A stretch of DNA of 64,000 bases. Source: Hyphomicrobium sp. D-2 (GTDB taxonomy: Bacteria; Pseudomonadota; Alphaproteobacteria; Rhizobiales; Hyphomicrobiaceae). The stretch spans positions 126,501-190,500 of the forward strand of contig NZ_JARXLA010000008.1 of NCBI RefSeq assembly GCF_029872155.1, in the 5' to 3' direction. Below, one piece after another: positions 6,801 to 16,501 of the stretch. Every line of letters starts with the position of its first letter. The stretch's first letter is position 1. The position numbers and the translations under genes were made by a program. The notes under the pieces are model-generated. The model saw nothing but the letters and a program-made list of their open reading frames with translations, was not told where the DNA came from and searched no databases.

Positions 6801-9105
6801 GCGGCGTTGAGCTGTCGTTCAACGGGCTTGAACGAAACCAGCACCGACTTCGACAGCGGCGTATCGCTCTGATCGCCCGCCGCCGAGAACGGCACCACCA
6901 CGTTCAGCTCGGGGTAATAGCCCGCCACCGAACCGCGCGGCAGATCGTAAGGCACGACGCGGAAATCCTCTGCGATGCGCGAAACGCCGTCACGGTGGCG
7001 GCCGACGATATCGACGCGGTCACCCGCCTCGACACCGATCTCGGCCAGATCCTTCGGATTGACGAACACAACGCGGCGCTCGCCGTAGATGCCGCGATAA
7101 CGGTCATCGAGACCATAGACGGTTGTGTTGTACTGGTCGTGCGAGCGGAACGTCTGCAGCACGAACAGGCCGTCTTCGCTCAACGCCTGCTGATGCTCAG
7201 TTGCTTCCGGCAGCGCGCAATCGGAGAACGTCGCCCGCTGCGTGTGCGTGTTCCAGACGCGATGATCCACGGCGTTATAAAGGCGGAAACCGCGCGGACG
7301 GCGCACGCGCTCGTTGTAGTTATGGAACCCGGGAATGGTGCGCGCGATGAGATCACGAATGAGGTTGTGATCCTGCGCCAGCTTGGCCCACTCGACCACT
7401 TCCGACCCGACCGTCGCGGCCGCAATGCCGGCGATAATGCCAACTTCGGAGCGTAGTTCCTTCGAGGCCGGTTTGTTGATGCCGCCGGAGCCGTGCACCA
7501 TGCACATGGAATCTTCGACGGTCACGATCTGGGCAATGCCACGCACGTTGCGGTCAATTTCGGTGCGGCCGAGACACGGCAGCACGTAGCTGACCTCACC
7601 CGGCAATAGGTGCGAATGGTTGAGCTTGGTTGCGATGTTGACGGTGAGCTTCTGCTGGCGCATCGCCTTGGCGATCAGGCTGCTATCCGGCGTCGCGCGG
7701 GCGAAGTTGCCACCAAGGCCGATGAAGGCCTGCGCCGTGCCATCCAGCATGGCGCCGATGGCGGCCAGAACGTTATGGCCGTTGTGGCGCGGCATCGGCA
7801 CGCCAAGTTCGGCTTCAAGCGCATTGAGGAACGCAACCGGCGGCTTTTCGTTGATGCCGACAGTGCGATCGCCCTGCACATTCGAATGACCGCGCACGGG
7901 GCACAGGCCAGCACCCGGACGGCCGACGTTGCCGCGCAGGAACATGAAGTTCGAAACTTCGCGCAGCGTTGCCACGGAATGGCGATGCTGCGTCAGGCCC
8001 ATGGCCCAAGTGCAGATGGTGCGCTCGGACTCGATGTAGATCTGCGCCAGATGCTCAAGCTGCGCGCGCTCAAGGCCCGACTGATGCTCGATGTGATCCC
8101 AGCTCGTCGCTTCAACCGCGGCGCGATATGCTTCGAAGCCCGCCGTATGCTGACGCAGGAAGCCGTGGTCGAGCACAGACGGGTGACCGGCAGCAAGCGC
8201 TGCATCGTCGGCCGCAAACACGGCCTTGGCCATGCCACGGATGGCAGCCATATCGCCGCCCAGACGCACCTGGAAGTATTCGCTGGCGATGGCGGTTGAA
8301 CCGCCGGTCAGCATCTCCAGCTTGTCCTGCGGATCGGCGAAGCGCTCAAGCCCTTTTCACGCACGGGATTGAACACGGCAACGCGCGCACCGCGCATGGC
8401 GGCGCGGCGCAGGTCGCCCAACATGCGCGGATGGTTGGTGCCGGGGTTCTGCCCGATCACGAAGATCGCGTCGGCCTTCTCGAAGTCTTCGAGCGTGACC
8501 GTGCCCTTGCCGATGCCGATGGCCTGCTCAAGCGCAACGCCGCTGGCCTCGTGGCGCATGTTCGAGCAGTCGGGGAAGTTGTTGGTGCCGTAAAGCCGCA
8601 CGAACAGCTGATAGATATAGGCGGCTTCGTTGGAGGCGCGGCCAGAGGTGTAGAACTCGGCGCGGTCCGGGCTGTCGAGGCTGTTGAGGATGCGGCCGAT
8701 ATCGGCGAATGCATCGTCCCACGACACTTCCACATAGCGGTCGGTGTCGGCGTCATAGCGCATCGGATGCGTAAGACGGCCCTGCTTCTCAAGCTCGTAG
8801 TCGGTCCATGAGCGCAGCTCCGAAACCGTGTGCTTGGCGAAGAACTTCGGCCCGACGCGCTTGTCCGTCGCCTCCCAGGCGACGGCCTTGACGCCGTTCT
8901 CGCAGAATTCGAACGAGGAACCGTGGGCTGGATCGCCCCATGCGCAGCCGGGGCAATCGAAACCGTCCGGCTGGTTGGCCTTCAGCATCGCCGCTGCGCC
9001 GGAAAGCGGCGCACCGCTGGCGAGCAATTTCTTGCCGCAGCTTTTCAGCGCTCCCCAGCCGCCTGCCGCTTTCGATTTTTTTCCGATGAATTCGGGCTTG
9101 CCCAT
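6797..9105 (-). pseudogene. fdh4A: FdhF/YdeP-family molybdopterin oxidoreductase, Fdh4A-like formate dehydrogenase, frameshifted as read
   Basis: Two overlapping frames encode one protein of about 769 aa. The N-terminal part (9105-8355) has the YdeP-family Cys motif DGFDCPGCAWGDP, WEATDKRVGPKFFAKHTVSE, and SWDDAFADIGRIL. The C-terminal part (from about 8355) continues ERFADPQDKLEMLTGGSTAI and has MFLRGNVGRPGAGLCPVRGH and the molydopterin-binding end domain (GLDDRYRGIYGERRVVFVNP). A single missing base near 8350-8358 (AAGGGCTTGAGCGC, expected one more C or G) joins them. Family role: formate oxidation to CO2, the last energy-yielding step of methylotrophy. Start ATG 9105 has GAGAG upstream. 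Probably functional with the base restored. Confidence 0.82.
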
Positions 9106-9354
9106 GCACACAGCTCTCAAAGGGATGGAGACTGATGTGCATCTGCGAAATCGGATCGATGGGCAACCGAGCCGAGGTTATGACAGTCATGCAGAATTAG
9201 CAGAGCAGACAGACAATCCGGCAATTTGCACTGTCACGAAGCAGCACTTGCCGCATCGCTCACCACTTGCGGTGGCAACCAGCTAGAGCTGTTCTTCTTC
9301 CAAACTGAAATTATTGGGTTTTGCGCCACATCAGCGCAGCGAAATGCAGTTCGC

Positions 9355-10356
9355 TCAAGCGAACTCGTCCGGTGCGAAGCGGTAGGTTGTGGTGCAGAAC
9401 TCGCACGTCACGCCGATTGAGCCATCCGGCTCGCGCATATCTGCCAGCTCGCTCGCGCCAAAGCTGGTGAGGAATGCTGCAACGCCCTCCCTCGAGCAAC
9501 GGCAGTGTGCCTCAATCTCGGCGGCAGGGAATACGCGGACGCCTTCCTCGTGGAACAACCGATACAGCAGCCGGTCGGGCGGCAGGGTTGGATCGAGCAA
9601 CTCGTGATCCTCAACCGTAGCGGCGAGAATACGGGTGCGCTCCCAGTCGTCGTTTTCGATGTCCTCGCCGTCGTACTCGGCATCATCAAAGAAAATGCCT
9701 TCGTTGTCGTCAGCGACAGCCGCGTCGTCGTCCGTACCGCCTTCCCGAGCAAGGTTCTGGATCATCAGACCGCCCGCGCGCCACTGCCAGCGACCCGGCT
9801 GTCCGTTCTCGCCGGCTGTATAGTGTCGGGCCACGGCCAGACGCAGGAACGTGGGGATCTGCTCCGACTGGCTGAAGTAGGTGAGAGCAGCGTCGGCGAT
9901 GCCTTCGCCGGTCAGCTCAACGATGCCCTGATAGCGCTCCATATCCTCGCCGGGATCGATGGTGATGGCCAGATGACCGCTGCCCAGCAGCTCGCTGGCG
10001 ACAAGGCCCTGCCCGTTACCTACGCGCGCCTTGTCATAACGGGCGTAGGCGCGGACCCGGCCTGGCACTTCAAAGCTGACGACAAGAAAATCGAGCAGGC
10101 CATCGCTTTTGGTCTGCAGTGTCAGGCGGCCGTCGATCTTGAGCGCAGAGCCCAGCATGGCGGTCAACGCCACCGCTTCGCCCAGCGCCTGCGATATTGG
10201 ATCGGGCATGTCATGCGGAGCCAGGACCGCGTCAATCGCCGGACCGAGACGGACAAGACGGCCAACCACGCCAGAGCGCACCGTGCGGAAGGGCAGCACG
10301 ATGTCATCGGCGGGAATTGTCACCGCCAGTTCTGCCGTCGCAACGTCGTCCGCCAT
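9355..10356 (-). CDS. hslO: Redox-regulated chaperone Hsp33 (333 aa)
   Basis: Holding chaperone activated by oxidative unfolding of a C-terminal zinc domain. The zinc ligands are present as CRC (EIEAHCRCSREGV) and CEFC (GVTCEFCTTTYRF), spaced as in the family. The body has FRTVRSGVVGRLVRLGPAID and ALGEAVALTAMLGSALKIDG. An acidic insert (DDDAAVADDNEGIFFDDAEYD) of about 30 residues sits mid-protein, seen in several alphaproteobacterial Hsp33s. It starts 3 nt after the argF stop, so it is the last gene of the argD-argF-hslO operon, a grouping common in Rhizobiales. Confidence 0.92.
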   Translation of the reverse strand: MADDVATAELAVTIPADDIVLPFRTVRSGVVGRLVRLGPAIDAVLAPHDMPDPISQALGEAVALTAMLGSALKIDGRLTLQTKSDGLLDFLVVSFEVPGRVRAYARYDKARVGNGQGLVASELLGSGHLAITIDPGEDMERYQGIVELTGEGIADAALTYFSQSEQIPTFLRLAVARHYTAGENGQPGRWQWRAGGLMIQNLAREGGTDDDAAVADDNEGIFFDDAEYDGEDIENDDWERTRILAATVEDHELLDPTLPPDRLLYRLFHEEGVRVFPAAEIEAHCRCSREGVAAFLTSFGASELADMREPDGSIGVTCEFCTTTYRFAPDEFA

Positions 10357-10359
10357 ATC

Positions 10360-11304
10360 TCAGGCCCCCAGACACCAGGCGAGGATGGCCTTCTGCGCAT
10401 GCAGGCGGTTCTCGGCCTCATCGAACACAACCGACTGCGGGCCTTCGAGCACTTCCTCGGTAACTTCATCGCCGAGATAGGCTGGCAGACAGTGCATGAA
10501 GATAGCGTTCTTGTCGGCCTTCGCCATCAGGCGTGCATCGACGCGATAGGGCTTCAGCATACGCTTGCGCCGCGCTGCATCGGTCTGCCCCATGGAAACC
10601 CAAGTGTCGGTGACGACGCAATCGGCGCCCTTCACCGCAACTTCCGCATCGCTGCCGTAGCTGACGGCGCCCTTCTCGCGCGCGACCCAGTCAACGATCG
10701 ACTGCTCGGGCCGCAGCTTGTCCGGGCACGCAATGCGCAGCTCAAAACCGAAGCGCACAGCGGCGTGCATCCAGGACACCGCAACATTGTTGCCGTCGCC
10801 AACCCAGGCCACAACGCTGCCCTTGATCGGCCCCTTGTGCTCCTCGTAGGTGAGGATGTCGGCCATCACCTGACAGGGATGGCTGCGGTCGGTGAGACCG
10901 TTGATGACCGGCACGCTGCCGAACTCGGCAAGACTGAGGAGCGTCTCGTGGGCATTGGCGCGGATCATGATGGCGTCGACATAACGCGACAGCACACGGG
11001 CGGTATCCTTGATGGATTCACCGCGCCCCAACTGCAGATCGGTGTTGTTGAGCGACAGCGTCTGGCCGCCGAGCTGGCGCATGGCAACGTCGAACGAAAC
11101 CCGCGTACGCGTCGAGGGCTTCTCGAAGATCATCGCCAGCGTCGATTCCTCAATCCCGGCCGGGCGGTATTTCGCCGGCGTTCGCTTGCCCGCTTTCTTC
11201 ATCGCGTGCGCCATGTCGATGATGCGACGCGAAGTAGGCGCATCGAGGACGTCGAGATCGAGGAAGTGTCTCGTCTGCGGGGTGCTTTTGGATTTTGAGG
11301 CCAT
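10360..11304 (-). CDS. argF: Ornithine carbamoyltransferase (314 aa)
   Basis: Forms citrulline from ornithine and carbamoyl phosphate. Carbamoyl-phosphate site [15 protein letters not shown], the HPCQVMADI segment, ornithine-side motif [11 protein letters not shown] and the catalytic HCLPA loop ([12 protein letters not shown]) are all present. Start placed at ATG 11304, giving [18 protein letters not shown] with a GGAG 5 nt upstream; the reading frame also opens at a TTG at 11343 next to the argD stop. Gap to argD is 35 nt; 3 nt to hslO. Confidence 0.93.
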   Translation of the reverse strand: MASKSKSTPQTRHFLDLDVLDAPTSRRIIDMAHAMKKAGKRTPAKYRPAGIEESTLAMIFEKPSTRTRVSFDVAMRQLGGQTLSLNNTDLQLGRGESIKDTARVLSRYVDAIMIRANAHETLLSLAEFGSVPVINGLTDRSHPCQVMADILTYEEHKGPIKGSVVAWVGDGNNVAVSWMHAAVRFGFELRIACPDKLRPEQSIVDWVAREKGAVSYGSDAEVAVKGADCVVTDTWVSMGQTDAARRKRMLKPYRVDARLMAKADKNAIFMHCLPAYLGDEVTEEVLEGPQSVVFDEAENRLHAQKAILAWCLGA

Positions 11305-11339
11305 GGCGCTCCGGCCGGCTGGTTTGGATCGGGGTTTCT

Positions 11340-12578
11340 TCAAGTTCTGGCTGCCGCCACGCGGTCGAGCGCGCGCGCAAGGCGCTGCATCGCCTCGGCG
11401 ATCTCCTCATCGGTGATGTTGAGTGGCGGCAAAAGTCGGACCACGTTATCGCTGGCAGCGACGAGCAGCAGATGCTCCTCACGCGCGGCAGCGACCAGAT
11501 CTGCGGGCGGCACATTGAGCTTCAGGCCGACGAGAAGCCCCTGACCGCGCACTTCCTGAACGATATCGGAGTGGCTGTCGCTGATGGCAGCAAGCGACTG
11601 CTTGAGGTGCAGCGACTTGCGGCGGACGAATTCCAAGAACCCATCCTCCAGCACCGCATTGAGCACCTCAAAGCCAACCGCCGTGGCAAGCGGGTTGCCG
11701 CCGAACGTAGAACCGTGCGTGCCGGGCACGAAGCCCCGAGCGGCACTCTCCGTTGCGAGCAACGCGCCGAGCGGGAAGCCGCCACCGATACCCTTGGCGA
11801 TAGCCATCAGGTCCGGCGTGATCCCGGCAAGCTCATGGGAGAAAAGCTGTCCCGAGCGGCCGATGCCCGATTGTACCTCATCGAGAATGAGCAGCAGTCC
11901 GTTGGCATCGCACAGTGCCCGCAAGCCCTGCATGAACTCGGCGCTGGCAACATTGACGCCGCCTTCGCCCTGCACCGGCTCGACCATGATGGCTGCGGTT
12001 TCGGGGCTGATCGCCTTTTCCGTCGTAGCGAGATCGCCAAACGGAACCTGATCGAACCCGGCAACCGGCGCACCGAAACCTTCCAGATAACGCGGATTGC
12101 CGCCGGCCGCGATCGTTGCCAGCGTGCGGCCATGGAAGGCGCCGCTGAAGGTGATGATGCGCCAGCGCTCGGGCTCACCGCCCGCGAAATGATAGCGGCG
12201 CGCGGCCTTGATCGCGGCCTCGCATGCTTCGGCGCCGGAATTACAGAAAAACACCTTATCGGCGAAGGTCTCGGCCACCAGCCGTTCGGCCAGCCGCTCC
12301 TGCCCCGCTACACGATAGAGGTTAGAGGTGTGCCACAGCTTGGCAGCCTGCTCATTCAGGGCCGCGACCAGACGCGGATGAGCATGCCCGAGAGCATTGA
12401 CTGCGACGCCGGAAGCCAGATCAAGGTAGCGCTCACCTTCAGCGGTGATCAGCCACACGCCCTCGCCGCGCTCAAAAACCAGGTTCTGGCGCGCGTAGGT
12501 GCCCATCACGGCCGTGGAGGGGCCCGTTGTAGCAGCGGCCTTGGTTGATGAAGCCGAGGTCGCCAAGGATGAGGACAT
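11340..12578 (-). CDS. argD: Acetylornithine aminotransferase (412 aa)
   Basis: Class III PLP aminotransferase converting N-acetylglutamate semialdehyde to N-acetylornithine. Motifs: [78 protein letters not shown] and the PLP lysine in [19 protein letters not shown] 12578 ([10 protein letters not shown]) is favoured: a GTG at 12629 would lie inside the leader hairpin. The N-terminus up to [14 protein letters not shown] is low-complexity Ser/Thr/Ala and unusually long, so a later start is possible. First gene of argD-argF-hslO. Confidence 0.9.
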   Translation of the reverse strand: MSSSLATSASSTKAAATTGPSTAVMGTYARQNLVFERGEGVWLITAEGERYLDLASGVAVNALGHAHPRLVAALNEQAAKLWHTSNLYRVAGQERLAERLVAETFADKVFFCNSGAEACEAAIKAARRYHFAGGEPERWRIITFSGAFHGRTLATIAAGGNPRYLEGFGAPVAGFDQVPFGDLATTEKAISPETAAIMVEPVQGEGGVNVASAEFMQGLRALCDANGLLLILDEVQSGIGRSGQLFSHELAGITPDLMAIAKGIGGGFPLGALLATESAARGFVPGTHGSTFGGNPLATAVGFEVLNAVLEDGFLEFVRRKSLHLKQSLAAISDSHSDIVQEVRGQGLLVGLKLNVPPADLVAAAREEHLLLVAASDNVVRLLPPLNITDEEIAEAMQRLARALDRVAAART

Positions 12579-12617
12579 TGGCCAGCCACCCTGCGCAGCG
12601 AAACAGCGCTGAAAATC

Positions 12618-12645
12618 AAAAAAGGCCACCTTCCGCGGCGGCCTT
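12618..12645 (-). terminator. Terminator-like hairpin in the argD leader
   Basis: On the minus strand AAGGCCGCC and GGTGGCCTT (plus coordinates 12637-12645 and 12622-12630) form a 9-bp stem with one mismatch, followed by six T residues (12623-12618). It lies between a strong promoter-like sequence and the argD start, beginning only a few bases from the predicted transcription start. It may be an attenuator, a 5'-end stabiliser or the end of a short RNA coming from further upstream. Confidence 0.6.
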
Positions 12646-12655
12646 GGAAGCGCAG

Positions 12656-12684
12656 TTGATACGCGTGAGCTGCTGATCTGTCAA
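12656..12684 (-). promoter_or_regulatory. Sigma-70-type promoter for argD operon
   Basis: Minus-strand TTGACA (12684-12679), 17-nt spacer, TATCAA (12661-12656). This is close to the housekeeping consensus. Predicted start near 12649, about 70 nt upstream of the argD ATG. Confidence 0.6.
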
Positions 12685-13282
12685 CGGAATGGGCGCCCGG
12701 CGGCACCATTTTCGCAACCGATGGGAAGCCTGCAGCAAGAGAGGTCCGGCCAGCACCGCGCAGACCTAAAAAAGCTCACGGCGACACTTAGGCTGGGCAT
12801 AAAGCCAGACACCTGGGGATGGAAAACGATCCACACGCCCATGCGGGCGGGCAGAGCCTGATTCCATCGGCAAATCCGCAACGGGGAGGACCGTTGCCTG
12901 TTGCGAATATGCCACCGGCGCATCTGGATGCCCCGAATCCCACGTCGTCCGATCTTGTAGGCCCAATTCTGGCTGTTGTAGTCTCCAGCCCATGACAGCA
13001 CGAGATTTCGCGCTTGTTTTGCGGATCTCGCTTGCTTGCCAGTATCCGGTTGCGTATGGGCGGAGCAGTTGCTCCGTGTGTCTAATGTACGCGCCGTGTC
13101 AAGCGTCTTTCAGTTCAGCGTCACCCAGTAAAGCGTCCCCGTAAACCGGGTCCGGCATCGGCTTGCCGCGTGCGTCGTAGCGTACTCGTACGCTCCGCGC
13201 TGCGTCCTGTGCCTGTCCCGAGAATGTCAATCGGTGTGCGCCTAGGCTAGCGCGCGCCCCTGGTGCTCAGGGGCGAATTTTT
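12685..13282. other. Gene-free stretch between argD promoter and gcrA
   Basis: About 600 nt without a convincing coding frame on either strand; open frames here lack conserved character. The left part has GC-rich inverted segments, the right part is probably the gcrA promoter region. Nothing else recognised. Confidence 0.4.
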
Positions 13283-13845
13283 ATGGCTTGGACGGATGAG
13301 CGTGTGGACCTGTTGAAGAAGCTGTGGGGCGAGGGCTTGAGTGCAAGCCAGATCGCCGGCCGGCTTGGCAGCGTCACCCGTAATGCCGTGATCGGCAAGG
13401 TTCATCGGCTTGGTCTTTCCGGCCGTGCAACCACCTCGCGCATGAAGAGCCATCGCCCGCGTCCGCGGCTGGCTGCCAATAACAAGCGCATCGCCAACAA
13501 CAAGCAGCGCTTTACGCCTGCTACCACTGGCAATCCGGCGCTGCAGGCCTCTATCAGGTCGAGCAGGAAGTCTATTCGCCGCCAGCCGAAGAGATGATCA
13601 TCCCCAAGGCGGAACGGAAGACCATTCAGACATTGACTGAATGCTCCTGCCGCTGGCCGATCGGTGACCCGCAGTCCGCAGAATTCCACTTCTGCGGCAA
13701 GAACAAGGTTCCCGGCCTGCCCTACTGCGAATTCCACGCCCGCCGCGCCTTCCAGCCGCCGCAGACCCGCCGCCGCGAGCGTGAGGTTGTCGAGCCGATG
13801 GTCGGTGGAGCTATCGAAAACCTGACCCGCAAGGAAACTGTGTAA
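13283..13845 (+). pseudogene. gcrA: Cell cycle regulator GcrA, frameshifted as read
   Basis: N-terminal DNA-binding part is intact: MAWTDERVDLLKKLWGEGLS, ASQIAGRLG and VTRNAVIGKVHRLGLSGRA, the signature of GcrA. The frame runs off at about 13550 and stops at 13597, while the next frame supplies YQVEQEVYSPPAEEM and the conserved GcrA C-terminal domain TECSCRWPIGDPQSAEFHFC and GLPYCEFHARRAFQP. One base missing near 13552 restores a 187-aa protein. GcrA acts with sigma-70 and CcrM GANTC methylation to drive S-phase genes in alphaproteobacteria, so loss would be surprising. Followed by a strong terminator. Confidence 0.88.
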
Positions 13846-13877
13846 GCACGCACCCGCACGTCGTGCCACACATACGG

Positions 13878-13911
13878 TAGCGCCGGGTCCGCCGCCCGGC
13901 GCTATTTTTTT
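13878..13911 (+). terminator. Rho-independent terminator of gcrA
   Basis: Perfect 10-bp stem TAGCGCCGGG (13878-13887) / CCCGGCGCTA (13895-13904), 7-nt loop, then seven T (13905-13911). Lies 33 nt past the gcrA stop. Confidence 0.92.
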
Positions 13912-13961
13912 GCCGCGTTTCTCCGGTTGCTTGCATCCGCAATGCGCTGTGCCGGTTGGCC

Positions 13962-14000
13962 CAAAAAACAAAAGAGCCGCGGCGCTTCCGGCACCGCGGC
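13962..14000 (-). terminator. Rho-independent terminator of phoB
   Basis: Minus-strand stem GCCGCGG / CCGCGGC (plus 13994-14000 and 13976-13982) followed by TCTTTTGTTTTTT. Sits about 175 nt after the phoB stop; with the gcrA terminator it closes two convergent units. No gene is seen in 14001-14174. Confidence 0.75.
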
Positions 14001-14174
14001 GAAGTTTTCGTAGGGAATTACAGTCTAGGAAAGTGCACGGCCGCGGTGATCAGGGATCACGGAGGCCGCTGCAGAACAGCCGGAGCTGCCCAACAGACCG
14101 GACGGCATCGACCACGCAAACAGGCGCGGACGACACGCGAATTCTGGATGGCGCGTTGGAAGGTGCGCGGCGCG

Positions 14175-14861
14175 CTACGCTTCACCGAACACATAGCCCG
14201 CCGAGCGGACTGTGCGGATCGGATCGCGTTCATTGCCGCGTATCAATGCCTTGCGCAGACGACCTATGTGCACATCCACTGTGCGCTCGTCAACGAAAGC
14301 GTCGCGTCCCCATACGCCGTCAAGAAGCTGGCCACGCGACAGCACACGGCCCGGGCTTTCCATCAGGAATTCAAGAAGACGAAATTCCGTCGGCCCGAGA
14401 CGAACCTGGCGCAACCCACGCATTACGCGATGGGCCGCCCGATCCAGCTCAATGTCGCCGATCTTCAGAACCTCAGCCACGCGCCCGGGTGAAGAGCGCC
14501 GCAGGATTGCCTTCACCCGCGCCATCAGCTCCGGCAGCGAGAACGGCTTGACGACATAGTCGTCAGCGCCGGTGGAAAGACCACGAATGCGGTCATTTTC
14601 CTCGCCACGCGCGGTGAGCATTAGGATGGAGACGTTGCGGGAATCCGACTTGGCGCGCAGACGGCGACATAGCTCGATGCCCGAAACGCCCGGCAGCATC
14701 CAGTCCAGTAGCACGAGGTCGGGGCACTCTTCCTCAAGGAGGATGAGTGCCTCTTCGCCCGTTTCCGCATGGGCCACGCGAAACCCTTCCGCTTCGAGAT
14801 TGTAACGCAGCATCTCGGCAAGCGGAGCTTCATCCTCAACGATGAGAACCTTAGCGGACAT
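14175..14861 (-). CDS. phoB: Phosphate regulon response regulator PhoB (228 aa)
   Basis: OmpR/PhoB-type regulator. Receiver domain (about 1-120) has the acidic pair Glu9-Asp10, phospho-acceptor Asp53 in LLDWMLPGVSG, Thr in MLTARGEE and Lys in YVVKPFS. C-terminal winged helix (about 128-226) ends RTVRSAGYVFGEA, with DERTVDVHIGRLRKAL as recognition region. Last gene of the phoR-pst-phoU-phoB block; it starts 24 nt after the phoU stop. Phosphorylated PhoB would bind Pho boxes such as the candidate in front of pstS. Confidence 0.94.
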   Translation of the reverse strand: MSAKVLIVEDEAPLAEMLRYNLEAEGFRVAHAETGEEALILLEEECPDLVLLDWMLPGVSGIELCRRLRAKSDSRNVSILMLTARGEENDRIRGLSTGADDYVVKPFSLPELMARVKAILRRSSPGRVAEVLKIGDIELDRAAHRVMRGLRQVRLGPTEFRLLEFLMESPGRVLSRGQLLDGVWGRDAFVDERTVDVHIGRLRKALIRGNERDPIRTVRSAGYVFGEA

Positions 14862-14885
14862 ACCTATGGTCCTACCTCCCGATCA

Positions 14886-15590
14886 TTACGAGATCAGTGT
14901 CGAACTCGTCTGATCGTCCTTCGGCCGATCGTCGGCAATGTTGAAACCGCGCACCAGGAAGTGCACCGTCTCGGCGATGTTGGTCGTGTGGTCACCCACG
15001 CGCTCGATGTTCTTGGCACCGAACAGCAGGTGCGTGGAAATGCCGATATTGCGCGGATCTTCCATCATGTAGGTCAGCAGTTCGCGGAACAGCGAATTGT
15101 ACATCGCATCGATTTCCGCATCGTGGCGCCAGACAGCAAGTGCCTTGTCGGCGTCGCGCTCGGCATACGCGTCCAGCACTTCCTTCAGCTGATGCAGTGC
15201 CAGCTCCACCATATGGCGGATGCCGGACATCAGCGGCTTGGGATGGGATTCATCGGCGATCGCAAGCGCGCGCTTGGCGATGTTTTTGGCCAGGTCGCCA
15301 ATGCGCTCAAGATCGGTGGTGATACGCAACGCGCCCATGATGTGACGCAGATCGTTAGCCATCGGCTGACGGCGCGCGATCATGGAGATGACCTGCTCTT
15401 CGATCTCGCGCTCAAGGTTGTCGATCGCCTTGTCCGAAACAACGACTTCTTCGGCGAGCTTGGGGTCGCGTCGTTCCAGAGCGACCAGCGACTGGCCCAG
15501 AAGCTGTTCGGCAAGGCCGCCCATCTGGGCGATCTTCTTATCGAGCAGCGCCAGCTCTTCCTCATACGACTTTACGATATGCTCGTTCAT
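14886..15590 (-). CDS. phoU: Phosphate signalling protein PhoU (234 aa)
   Basis: Two PhoU helical repeats with the metal-binding E/DxxxD motifs (VVVSDKAIDNLEREIEEQ; WRHDAEIDAMYNSLFREL). MARRQP and DLRHIMGALRITTDLERIGD are diagnostic. PhoU represses the PhoR/PhoB system through the Pst transporter when phosphate is plentiful. Start ATG 15590 has AGGAGGG 7 nt upstream; an upstream in-frame extension to 15671 is rejected for that reason. Confidence 0.94.
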   Translation of the reverse strand: MNEHIVKSYEEELALLDKKIAQMGGLAEQLLGQSLVALERRDPKLAEEVVVSDKAIDNLEREIEEQVISMIARRQPMANDLRHIMGALRITTDLERIGDLAKNIAKRALAIADESHPKPLMSGIRHMVELALHQLKEVLDAYAERDADKALAVWRHDAEIDAMYNSLFRELLTYMMEDPRNIGISTHLLFGAKNIERVGDHTTNIAETVHFLVRGFNIADDRPKDDQTSSTLIS

Positions 15591-15670
15591 TAAAAGCCCT
15601 CCTGCCGCAGTTTTCGGCTGTGCCGTTGCGGAGGTCGCAGAGCGACCGAATGGATTGAGATGGCGCAACA

Positions 15671-16477
15671 TTAGCCGAAGCGTCCGGTAATGTAGTCCTG
15701 CGTGCGCTGATCTTTCGGGTTTGTGAAGATATCGGTGGTGTTACCTTCCTCCACAAGCGTGCCGAGATGGAAGAACGCCGTACGCTGAGAAACGCGCGCC
15801 GCCTGCTGCATCGAGTGCGTAACGATGATGATGCAGTAGTTCTGGCGCAGTTCGTCGATCAGCTCTTCAATCTTCGCGGTCGCAATCGGATCCAGCGCCG
15901 AGCACGGCTCGTCCATCAGGATCACTTCCGGATTGACTGCGATAGCACGCGCAATGCAAAGCCGCTGCTGCTGACCACCGGAAAGGCCAGTACCCGGATC
16001 GTTGAGGCGATCCTTCACTTCTTTCCAGAGGCCGGCCTTTTCCAGGCTGGCGTTTACGATCTCGTCGAGATCCGCCTTCGAATGGCTGAGACCGTGAATG
16101 CGCGGTCCATAGGCCACGTTTTCATAGATCGACTTCGGGAACGGGTTCGGCTTCTGGAACACCATGCCGACGCGTGCACGAAGCTGAACGACATCAAGAC
16201 TGGGATCGTAGATGTCCTGATTGTCGATGATGATCTTGCCGGTGACCTTGGCGATCGGGATCGTGTCGTTCATGCGGTTGATACAGCGCAGGAACGTTGA
16301 CTTACCGCAGCCAGACGGGCCGATGAACGCCATCACCGAGCGATCGGGGATGTTCACCGACACATTCTGCAGGGCGTGCTTCTCGCCGTAGTAGACGTTT
16401 ACGTCCTGCGCAGACACTTTCGTGTCGTGCTTGACTGCGTCGGGCTGGTGGATTTCGAGGTTAGGCATCTTGAGCAT
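15671..16477 (-). CDS. pstB: Phosphate ABC transporter ATP-binding protein PstB (268 aa)
   Basis: ATPase of the high-affinity Pst transporter. Walker [11 protein letters not shown]-loop [16 protein letters not shown], signature LSGGQQQR, Walker [14 protein letters not shown] and switch His in [10 protein letters not shown]. Ends YITGRFG as PstB proteins usually do. AGGAG precedes ATG 16477. Located between pstA and phoU in transport-operon order. Confidence 0.96.
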   Translation of the reverse strand: MLKMPNLEIHQPDAVKHDTKVSAQDVNVYYGEKHALQNVSVNIPDRSVMAFIGPSGCGKSTFLRCINRMNDTIPIAKVTGKIIIDNQDIYDPSLDVVQLRARVGMVFQKPNPFPKSIYENVAYGPRIHGLSHSKADLDEIVNASLEKAGLWKEVKDRLNDPGTGLSGGQQQRLCIARAIAVNPEVILMDEPCSALDPIATAKIEELIDELRQNYCIIIVTHSMQQAARVSQRTAFFHLGTLVEEGNTTDIFTNPKDQRTQDYITGRFG

Positions 16478-16501
16478 CTTAAGCTCCTAAAGAACTTTGT
16501 T

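Noticed and set aside
9505-11298. About 597-codon open frame on the plus strand over hslO and argF
   Set aside because: Antisense to clear Hsp33 and ArgF; no recognisable motifs.
12681-13001. Possible 106-aa protein upstream of argD
   Set aside because: Composition is not protein-like and the frame lies in the promoter region; no conserved motif.
13910-14551. Plus-strand frame of 213 codons overlapping phoB
   Set aside because: Antisense to phoB and crosses the phoB terminator.
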